Positions 35,950 to 42,757 of a stretch of DNA of 64,000 nt are shown here, in pieces. The notes beneath the pieces are model-generated. The model was not told the origin of the DNA, made no database searches, and saw nothing but the letters and a program-made list of their open reading frames with translations. The stretch is taken from contig JBDHVC010000003.1 in assembly GCA_039809495.1 (NCBI GenBank), positions 1 through 64,000 on the forward strand, read 5' to 3'. A program made the translations under genes and the position numbers. The stretch's first letter is position 1. Each line of letters begins with the position of its first letter. The stretch is from JAFLCL01 sp039809495. GTDB taxonomy: Bacteria; Myxococcota_A; Polyangia; Polyangiales; Sandaracinaceae.

Positions 35950-37242
35950 GTGCCCGCCCTCTCGAAGCTCGACCCGGACCTCCTGCGCAAGCACCACGTG
36001 CTCGTCGCGGCGGATAACGCCTTCCAGCAACGGGCGCGGCTCCGCCAGGCGCTCTGGCGGGAGGAGCGCGGGTATCCCGTCGGCCTCCACCGCGGCGAGC
36101 CGCTCGGGTCGGCCATCGAACTCGAGTACGGCAAGCGGACGCTCGCGAACTTCCTGACCGAGACGATCCGCGAGGTGGTCCGCCACGACGTGCTCGGCCC
36201 CGGCCGCGATCCCGACTCGCTCATCAACGAGAACCGGCTCTTTGCGAACCTCCTCTCGAGCCAGCCGCTCTGCTTCAACCTCTTCGGCGAGCTCGCCCGC
36301 GACCTCGACCTCGCGACGCGCGTCATCGGCGCCATGGCGCCCGGCCGCATCGGCCGCGTCACGAGGATCCTCTTCGAGCACTCGCCCGGCCGGCGCGACC
36401 CGCGCTTCACCGGCGACCGCTCGGCCTTCGACGTCTTCGTCGCGTACGACTCGCCCGCCGGCAAGAGCGGCTTCCTGGGGATAGAGGCGAAGTACCACGA
36501 GGCCCTGAACGACGTGGCGGCGCCGCATCGTCCTCGGTACGACGAGCTTGCCGACGCGATGGGATGCTTCCCGGTCGACCGCGCGACACTGAGGGCGAAG
36601 CCGCTCCAGCAGATCTGGCGTGACCACCTCCTCGCCGGGGCGCTCCTCGCCGGCGGGCTCGGGTACGACGAGGGCGCGTTCGTGTTCCTCTATCCCGAGG
36701 CGAACGCGGCGTGCGCGAAGGCCGTCGCCGCGTACCGCGCGCAGCTCACGAACGACGCGACGTTCGCGGTGTGGACGCTCGAGGCGCTCGTCGAAGCGTT
36801 GCGAGCGGCGGGCGCACCGGTGGGCGACGCCCTCGCGGACCGGTACCTCGACCGACTGGTGACGGCGGCGAGCGCTGGCGACGAGCTCGAGACGATCCTC
36901 GAGGTGGGCTTCGAGGGCGGGGCCATCACGCTCGTGGGTCGCCGCCGACCGCGAGGCGGCTGGGACTTCCGGGTCGAGCAAGACTCTGGCACCGCGTGGG
37001 AGCTCGTCGATGAAGCGAGGCCACCTCCTTCGGCAGCGCCCTGGCTGTCCTCCTGGGACGAGGCGCTGGCCGCGCTCGACTCGGGGCCGTGGACGAAGAT
37101 GCGACCGCTCGTGGTGCACCCGGAGCTCGCCGAGCGGGTCCTCCGCGCGGTGCTCGCGCGCGAGGCCGGCGATCCCGACTCGGGGCGCATCGAGACGTGG
37201 CGTGCGCTCGTCGGAGCCGGAGCTCCGTTGCACAGGCGGTGA
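35950..37242 (+). CDS. PGN_0703-like restriction endonuclease-fold protein
   Basis: This 430-residue protein (GTG 35950) shows NENRLFANLLSSQPLCFNLFGELA (about 94-117). A nuclease core follows: EHSPGRRDPRFTGDRSAFDV with FLGIEAKYHEAL about 35 residues later. The D...E-x-K pattern matches the PGN_0703-like PD-(D/E)XK family annotated as restriction endonuclease-like. A beta-rich C-terminal half is variable. No methyltransferase partner is adjacent, so it may act alone or as a type IV-like enzyme. Ends 4 bp before the next gene. Confidence 0.8.
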   Translation: MPALSKLDPDLLRKHHVLVAADNAFQQRARLRQALWREERGYPVGLHRGEPLGSAIELEYGKRTLANFLTETIREVVRHDVLGPGRDPDSLINENRLFANLLSSQPLCFNLFGELARDLDLATRVIGAMAPGRIGRVTRILFEHSPGRRDPRFTGDRSAFDVFVAYDSPAGKSGFLGIEAKYHEALNDVAAPHRPRYDELADAMGCFPVDRATLRAKPLQQIWRDHLLAGALLAGGLGYDEGAFVFLYPEANAACAKAVAAYRAQLTNDATFAVWTLEALVEALRAAGAPVGDALADRYLDRLVTAASAGDELETILEVGFEGGAITLVGRRRPRGGWDFRVEQDSGTAWELVDEARPPPSAAPWLSSWDEALAALDSGPWTKMRPLVVHPELAERVLRAVLAREAGDPDSGRIETWRALVGAGAPLHRR

Positions 37243-37246
37243 CGCG

Positions 37247-38101
37247 ATGGAGCTCCTGTCCTGGAACGTCAACGGTCGAGTGGATGCTGCGGCAAAGCGT
37301 CAGCTCGGCGCGGTGCTCGAGCGTGCGCCAGACGTGATCGCGCTCCAGGAGGTGACGACCGAGAGCTACCCGGTGTGGCGCGACGGCTTGAGCGCGGCCG
37401 GCTACACGACCCTGAGCACCGTCGAGCTCCTCGCGGTCCCCTACCCGCCGCCGCCCTACACGTCGCCGCCGTTCCCGCCGCCGCCGACCGAGAAGCACAT
37501 CCGCCGCAAGTACGCCAACCTCGTCGCTGCCCGCCACCCGATCGTTGCGCGCCCTGGTCTCTCGTTCGACGACCCCGAGGAAGCGCATCTCGCGTTCCCG
37601 GAGAAGTTCCTGGCCGCCGACGTGTCCATCGAGGGGATCGTCGTGCACGTCCACGACGCGCACCTTCTGCCGGGGGTCAGCCGTGGGCTCCTCAAGGTCC
37701 ACGCGTTCGAGGCTATCCGGCGGCGCGTGGACGCAGACCTCAGCGCCCGGCATCCCGGCACGGCGCTCGTCCTCTGCGGCGACTTCAACGCGCCGGTGAA
37801 CGGCGGGCAGCGAGCTCAGGCCGGGCGCGCTTGGCACGGCGCGACCGCGCGCTGGCAGGCCACCGAGGCGAGCGTCATCGCCCACGAGGAGCTGCGCGAC
37901 GCCTACCTCGACGTTCACGATCCTCGCGAGCCGCTCCCCGCGTCGCACTTCACCGGGTCGCGGCGCCGGCCGCAGCGCTACGACCACATCTTCCGGTCGC
38001 GCGAGCTCAGGACGAGGCGCTGCGCGTATCTCGGCGACTGGCTGCGGGACGGCCTCAGCGACCACGCGCCGGTCGTCGCGACGCTGGTGCTGGGGGGCTG
38101 A
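37247..38101 (+). CDS. EEP-fold endonuclease/phosphatase
   Basis: This 284-residue protein has the motifs of the endonuclease/exonuclease/phosphatase superfamily: MELLSWNVNGR (metal site Asn), VIALQEVTTES (Glu), VLCGDFNAPV (Asp and Asn) and the C-terminal RYDHIFRS and LSDHAPVVATL (catalytic His). It should be a metal-dependent phosphodiesterase, on DNA, RNA or another phosphoester. It sits 4 bp after the PGN_0703-like gene, forming a probable nuclease pair. Confidence 0.88.
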   Translation: MELLSWNVNGRVDAAAKRQLGAVLERAPDVIALQEVTTESYPVWRDGLSAAGYTTLSTVELLAVPYPPPPYTSPPFPPPPTEKHIRRKYANLVAARHPIVARPGLSFDDPEEAHLAFPEKFLAADVSIEGIVVHVHDAHLLPGVSRGLLKVHAFEAIRRRVDADLSARHPGTALVLCGDFNAPVNGGQRAQAGRAWHGATARWQATEASVIAHEELRDAYLDVHDPREPLPASHFTGSRRRPQRYDHIFRSRELRTRRCAYLGDWLRDGLSDHAPVVATLVLGG

Positions 38102-38254
38102 GCGCCCGGCGCCGCCACGCATGCTCCGGCCGTCGATGCCGAAACGGAGCCTTGTCGAGGCGCCGGCGCGACGCTTCCTCGCTTGTACGCCTCTCAACGA
38201 AGAAACGTGTTGGTGGGCTTCTCCGACTGGCACGAGATCCGCGGCCGTACGGGG

Positions 38255-38689
38255 CTACGAGTCGAGGATGGCGATGGCTCGGCGGTACTTCTCGACGCGC
38301 GCGAGATCCTTCGCGGTCGGCGCCGTGATCCTGGCGAGGTCGGAGTTGTCCCGGAGGTCCGCGAGCTTCACGGCGCGGCCGATCGTGTTGGCAGCCGCGC
38401 GCCGCACGAACCTCTCGTAGCCCTCGTCGCTGTGCTTCTCGTCCGAGCGGATAGTCACCGCGTCCAGCGCCTCTCGCACCACCTCCGAGAAAGCGGCGTC
38501 GCGAAGCTCGTCGAGCGTCCAGTCGGTGTCCTCGACGACGTCGTGCAGGACGCCGACGATGCGCGCGTCGGTCGTCGTCTGCGCCAGCATCACGCGCAGC
38601 GGGTGCAGGATATACGGCGCGCCGGCCTTGTCGGTCTGGCCGGCATGGGCGTTGGTGGCGATGACGATGGCGGTCTCGAGCGTGGACAT
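38255..38689 (-). CDS. HD-domain (ppGpp hydrolase-like) protein
   Basis: This 144-residue protein carries the HD signature of RelA/SpoT-type hydrolases: AHAGQTDKAGAPYILHPLRV (His), VLHDVVEDTDWTLDEL (HD plus ED) and AVKLADLRDNSD. It lacks a synthetase domain and fits the small metal-dependent Mesh1-like class, which hydrolyse (p)ppGpp or other nucleotides. The ATG at 38689 follows a small disrupted gene by 11 bp. On a mobile element it could act in a growth-control or abortive-type response, which is inference. Confidence 0.88.
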   Translation of the reverse strand: MSTLETAIVIATNAHAGQTDKAGAPYILHPLRVMLAQTTTDARIVGVLHDVVEDTDWTLDELRDAAFSEVVREALDAVTIRSDEKHSDEGYERFVRRAAANTIGRAVKLADLRDNSDLARITAPTAKDLARVEKYRRAIAILDS

Positions 38690-38700
38690 GGCCAACGATC

Positions 38701-38992
38701 CTACCTCGCCCCGTCGGCCGCGCGTTCGAGCGCGCGGAACCGGAAGTCCCGACCGAGCCACACGTGGTCGCCCGACCAGGCTCAGCGAGACGTGTCTCAG
38801 GCCGCCCGTGAGCGCCGACGCGAACCGCACGGGTGGATCCAACGACCGCTCGACCGAGCCGATCCGGGCGCCGCCGCGTCCGACAGCGAGGTGCATGACG
38901 CGGGCGTCGACGATGCGGTTCACCATCGAGGCACGGACCGAAGGCATGGCCGCGGCGCCCGCGTTCAGGTCGGGCCTCGAGAGGAGCTTCAT
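38701..38992 (-). pseudogene. Frameshifted small conserved-looking gene
   Basis: The ATG at 38992 overlaps the endonuclease stop (ATGA) and opens natural sequence (MKLLSRPDLNAGAAA ... GLRHVSLSLV). After a GGG run at 38771-38773 that frame becomes Arg-rich, while the +1 frame continues GDHVWLGRDFRFRALERAAD to a TAG at 38701-38703. One extra G would explain both. The intact product would be about 96 residues. The broken frame happens to stay open through to the HD gene, which would wrongly suggest a fusion. Confidence 0.6.
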
Positions 38993-40131
38993 GTCCCGTT
39001 GACGCGCGAGCCCTCTGGCGACTGACGGCTGGACCGAGGCCCTCGTGAGCGCAGCGCGAGGAACTGCTCGAGCTTGGCGCGCTTGTAGTCGATTCCGGAC
39101 GAAATCTCCGTGGCGTATCGCTCCGCCGAAGCTGCCCGGACGGAGACGCGCATCTCGCCCTTCGCCGAGGGCGTCCCCAGCCCGACGTCGAACCCCATGC
39201 GCTCCATCAGCGCGTGGACGGCCGGCGCGCCGAGCGGGTTCGTGGAGCCGTATCGGATCGCGATGCCGCGACCGCGCAGCTCGAAGCTGCCGTCGGAATC
39301 GAAGAGGCCGCGGATGAGGCCGGCGCAGAACGCCGGGCCGCGCCGCATTGCTGCATCGACGTCGAGCCGCCAGCCGAGCTTCGTCGTGTCGCCGAGCATC
39401 GCGACGAGCGCGGCCGTCACGTGCCGCCGGTGCAGGTAGACCTCGAAGTACCGAACGTCGCGGTACTCGTGGTCGCCGACGACCTTGATCGGCTCCACGC
39501 GCTCCAGTCTCTTGACGGGCCCGCCCACCGACTGCTCCAGGGCCCGCGCGAAGGAGTCGGCGAACGACCCGTTCGTACACTTCAGCGCGACCGACATGCG
39601 GCACACGTGCACGAACGCGTCGCCGTAGAGGAGCCCGACGACGTAGCCGAAGCTCTCCGTCGTCTCGCACGCCGCGACGAGGGCGCGTGCCTCCTCGTGC
39701 TTGGCGTCCGTGATGGCCGCCCTCGCACGGCGCTCGCGGACCTTCCGGTCGGCGATGGTCATGCGGCCGACCACGCCGCGCGCACGAAGGGCTGCGACGC
39801 GCCCCGCGATGGAACTGATGGGCCGATCGACCGTGCCAGCGATCTCGGCGGGCATCGCGCCGGCGTTCCAGGCCCGCACGAGCTCCGCATCCTCCTCGGC
39901 GGTCCACAGGTCATCGCGCCTCGCCGCCGTTGCGCGCCCCGCCCTGCGGCTTCGTTCTGCTGGCGTCATCGGAGGCGCGACCCCGCGGGCGACCAGCTTC
40001 GAGAAGCGCCACGTGATCTGATCCCGAGTCCGCCCGAGGCGACGAGCGATTTCGGGAGCCGGGATAGCAGCAGCCCGGAGGCGGACCACCTCGGCGTCCT
40101 CCGCAGGCGTCCAGACGCGACGGGCCCTCAC
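38989..40131 (-). CDS. Freestanding LAGLIDADG homing endonuclease with SANT-like domains
   Basis: This 380-residue protein begins at the GTG overlapping the activator stop (GTGA). Two Myb/SANT- or HTH-like repeats lie N-terminally (VWTPAEDAEVVRLRAAAIPA and LWTAEEDAELVRAWNAGAMP). The endonuclease core follows with two LAGLIDADG-type motifs, YVVGLLYGDAF and CAGLIRGLFDSDGSF, each with the catalytic Asp. It is not inside an intron or intein and is translated with the sigma-54 activator. It may cut DNA to promote transfer of the locus, or act as a repurposed DNA-binding protein. Confidence 0.85.
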   Translation of the reverse strand: MRARRVWTPAEDAEVVRLRAAAIPAPEIARRLGRTRDQITWRFSKLVARGVAPPMTPAERSRRAGRATAARRDDLWTAEEDAELVRAWNAGAMPAEIAGTVDRPISSIAGRVAALRARGVVGRMTIADRKVRERRARAAITDAKHEEARALVAACETTESFGYVVGLLYGDAFVHVCRMSVALKCTNGSFADSFARALEQSVGGPVKRLERVEPIKVVGDHEYRDVRYFEVYLHRRHVTAALVAMLGDTTKLGWRLDVDAAMRRGPAFCAGLIRGLFDSDGSFELRGRGIAIRYGSTNPLGAPAVHALMERMGFDVGLGTPSAKGEMRVSVRAASAERYATEISSGIDYKRAKLEQFLALRSRGPRSSRQSPEGSRVNGT

Positions 40132-42086
40132 GACGCGCCTCGCTTCGACGCGACCCAAGGCACGACGACCCCGTGCTCCGCCATCAGCTTCTTGATCTGC
40201 CTCTCGGAGAACTTCGTTCTGCGGGCGGCGTCGGCGTACGACGAGCAGCGCGAGGCGACGAGCTCCCACTCTTCCTTGGTGACGTCCTTCGGCTTCTCTC
40301 GTTGGGGAAGCAGGTCCTCAGCATCGGCGTCGTTCGCCTCCGCCGGCAGGCTCTTCATAACCTCCTGGAACACGCCGGCGGCGCCTCGCTCCTTCGCCGT
40401 TGCGCGGAGCAACGCGAGCCCCTGCGGCCAGAACGAGACCACCGCGCGCAGCGCGAGCTGCATCAGTTGCGCGACCTCGCCGTTCGCCTGCCCTTGCAGG
40501 ATGGGAAGTCCGGCGATGTCGCGGTACACGCGGAGCCATGGCTGGTCGTCGTCGATCTTCTTGAGGGCCTCCACCACCCGCCGGCGCAGCTCACCATGCT
40601 GGGTCTGGGCCGCGGTGAGCGCTGTGCTGGCGACATGCACCACGACGTCGGGCACACCCGGGGTCGCGACGACCCTCGTCAGCACCTCGGCGAGCATCCG
40701 TGCGTGCTCGGCGTCGTCCTCCATCTTCGCGGCCTCGGCCGCCTCGCGGACCGACGCCTGGTGCTCGGCCGACGGGTCCAAGATCTGAGCGAGGAAGCCA
40801 TGGACGCGGCGGCTCTCCGTTCCGTTCGCCGGTGCTCGCGTGCGGCGGATCGACTCCGCCAGCCGCTCGACACGCCAGCCGACGATCTCCGCGCTCACCT
40901 CGCCGTCGTCCACCTCGTCCGCGAGCGTGCCCAACGCCCGCTCGTGCAGCGGCAGGCCGAGGTACCGGTGGACGATCTGCGACGGCAGATGCTCGAGCCG
41001 CACGGTGCCTCCCCGCGCGGCGCTGATCGCCTCGTCGAGCACGCCATCCAGCTCGCGAAGGTTCCCAGGCCAATCGCAGCGGTCGAGCGCCTCGTGGGCC
41101 GCCTGGCCGACTGGTGGCCGTGCGTGATGCTGCTTGCGCCGGACCAGCTCGTTGACGAGCGCACGCAGAGGGACGCGTCGATGCTTGAGGGCATCGAGAC
41201 GCAGCGCCGAGCCCGCGTGCAGCCGGTGGAAGAGATCCGCGCGGAAGCGCCTCTCGGCAACGTCGTGCTCGAGGTCGTGCCACGTCGCCGCGATGATGCG
41301 GACGTCGACCTTCCGCGCGTCGTCACGCCCGAGCGCAGACAGCGATCCGTCTTGAAGGAAGCGGAGCATCGCCACCTGCGCCTCGGCCGGAAGGTCACCG
41401 ACCTCGTCGATGAAGAGGGTGCCACCGTCGGCGCTCACGATACGTCCAGCGCGCTTCTTGTCGGCGCCCGTGAACGCGCCCGCCTCGTGCCCGAAGAGCT
41501 CGGCATAGATCAGGTGCGAGGGCATGCCCGCGAGGTGCAGCGGATGAAACGCCTTCGCCGACGCCCCGCGCTCTCGCGCCCAGATCTCGTGGACCGCCCG
41601 GGCGAGCAGCTCCTTTCCCGTTCCGGTCGGGCCGACGATCACGATGGGCAGAAACCGCTGCGTGCCGTCGGGGCCATGCGCACGTGCCACCGCGGCATTG
41701 CGAGCTCGGGAGAGCGTGAGCAGCGTCGCCAGGTCCGGTGCGACGATGTCGTGGTACGCAGACTCGCCTTCCTTCCGCTCGGCGAGCCAGCGCGCGCACT
41801 CGAGAAGGTGAGCCGCATCGCGACCGAGCGTGACGACCGACGCACCGAGCTCCCGCGACCGGAGCTCGGCGCCAGCGGCGATGGGGCTCCTTCGGGCCGC
41901 CGCGTGCTGCCAGTCGGCGGCGCTTCCCGCAATACGCGGGAGGCCGAACAACATGGCCAGGTCCTCGGGCGCCGACTCCGAGCCGGCTCGAATCGACTCA
42001 CGAAGGTGCCGCCTGACGTGGAGGACCACCTCCGCTTCGAGCGGGTCGTCAGGCAGGCCCTCGTCGATCAGCACCGGCGTGCTCAC
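40128..42086 (-). CDS. Sigma-54-dependent transcription activator
   Basis: This 652-residue protein (start GTG 42086) has an N-terminal sensor-like region of about 145 residues with no receiver or GAF signature. A sigma-54 AAA+ domain follows: Walker A IVGPTGTGKELLARAVH, the sigma-54 contact loop GAFTGADKKRAG, Walker B GGTLFIDEVGDLP, and RFRADLFHRLHA with arginine finger. A long helical C-terminal region of about 300 residues ends in a helix pair (YADAARRTKFSERQIKKLMA) that may be the DNA-binding HTH. The extended C-terminus is unusual for the family. It overlaps both neighbours by 4 bp. Confidence 0.9.
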   Translation of the reverse strand: MSTPVLIDEGLPDDPLEAEVVLHVRRHLRESIRAGSESAPEDLAMLFGLPRIAGSAADWQHAAARRSPIAAGAELRSRELGASVVTLGRDAAHLLECARWLAERKEGESAYHDIVAPDLATLLTLSRARNAAVARAHGPDGTQRFLPIVIVGPTGTGKELLARAVHEIWARERGASAKAFHPLHLAGMPSHLIYAELFGHEAGAFTGADKKRAGRIVSADGGTLFIDEVGDLPAEAQVAMLRFLQDGSLSALGRDDARKVDVRIIAATWHDLEHDVAERRFRADLFHRLHAGSALRLDALKHRRVPLRALVNELVRRKQHHARPPVGQAAHEALDRCDWPGNLRELDGVLDEAISAARGGTVRLEHLPSQIVHRYLGLPLHERALGTLADEVDDGEVSAEIVGWRVERLAESIRRTRAPANGTESRRVHGFLAQILDPSAEHQASVREAAEAAKMEDDAEHARMLAEVLTRVVATPGVPDVVVHVASTALTAAQTQHGELRRRVVEALKKIDDDQPWLRVYRDIAGLPILQGQANGEVAQLMQLALRAVVSFWPQGLALLRATAKERGAAGVFQEVMKSLPAEANDADAEDLLPQREKPKDVTKEEWELVASRCSSYADAARRTKFSERQIKKLMAEHGVVVPWVASKRGAS

Positions 42087-42484
42087 GCCCGACCCCGCGC
42101 GATGGAGATGACGGGCACACCGCGGGCGTCGCGCACGGCGCGGACTCGCCAGCCATCCTGGACGCGCTGCGCGCCGCGGGCGGCGCCGCCGACGCCGCCG
42201 ATGAGCGCGCCGGCTCCGGCCCACGCGGCCGGGTTGCCGGCGAACGCCCCGATGAGCAAGCCGATGGTCGCGCCCGCAGCCGCCATCTGGAGCGCATCAG
42301 CGGCGGGGATGCCGAGGGCGTCGATGAGATCGGGCGACGACGACGGGTCGAAGACGATCGCGACGCCGAGCTCCTGCATGGCGAGGCGAAGGGTCTGGTG
42401 GGCGGTGACCACGGCGTTGGCCCCCACCAGGGTGGCACGGCCGTGCTGCTGAACGCGATCCAGGACAAGTCGAGAACGGGACAT
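42083..42484 (-). CDS. Small Gly-zipper membrane-type protein
   Basis: This 133-residue protein has a basic N-terminal half and a Gly/Ala-rich hydrophobic region of about 40 residues (ATIGLLIGAFAGNPAAWAGA, GALIGGVGGAARGAQ) that resembles glycine-zipper segments. A short basic tail follows. It is the first gene of the activator operon, with GGAGGA 5 bp before its ATG, and overlaps the activator start (GTGA). It might be a membrane sensor for the activator, which is inference. Confidence 0.7.
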   Translation of the reverse strand: MSRSRLVLDRVQQHGRATLVGANAVVTAHQTLRLAMQELGVAIVFDPSSSPDLIDALGIPAADALQMAAAGATIGLLIGAFAGNPAAWAGAGALIGGVGGAARGAQRVQDGWRVRAVRDARGVPVISIARGRA

Positions 42485-42506
42485 GAGATCCTCCTGCCTG
42501 CCCCTC

Positions 42507-42523
42507 AGCGAGCTCCGTGCCGT
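42507..42523 (-). promoter_or_regulatory. Sigma-54 promoter for the activator operon
   Basis: The minus strand reads ACGGCACGGAGCTCGCT: GG at the -24 element, exactly ten bases, then GC at the -12 element. It matches TGGCACG-N4-TTGCT at all but two positions. The start point would fall about 10-15 bp before the ATG at 42484, leaving room for the GGAGGA ribosome site. The operon encodes a sigma-54 activator, so autoregulation is likely. Confidence 0.7.
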
Positions 42524-42588
42524 CCGCCTGTCACGGCAACCATTGAAGATTTTCGCACGGGCCTCGCCCTAGCTGTCCCCCGGACGCA

Positions 42589-42615
42589 GGAATCCGGCGG
42601 ACTCCGGCGGATTCC
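42589..42615. promoter_or_regulatory. Candidate enhancer (UAS) palindrome
   Basis: GGAATCC and GGATTCC form a perfect inverted repeat around two helical-turn-spaced copies of TCCGGCGGA (42593 and 42603). The site lies about 65-110 bp upstream of the sigma-54 -24 element, the usual distance for an activator-binding enhancer. It also lies before the divergent SNF2 operon, so it could control both. Confidence 0.6.
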
Positions 42616-42757
42616 GGGCCCGTCAGTCCTTTCGCCCCGCCAACGTCCACCAAGTGATCGCAGGGCGGCCTTGTCCAGACCTCACCCCTCCGCCTACCGT
42701 TCGCACCTGCCGGGCGACGGCCGGGGCGAAAGCTCGCCGCGCGCTCGGGAGCACGTC

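Noticed and set aside
38255..38992. 245-residue HD-domain fusion protein
   Set aside because: The N-terminal part switches to natural sequence in another frame ending at a TAG just before the HD start, so this is a frameshift artefact rather than a fusion.
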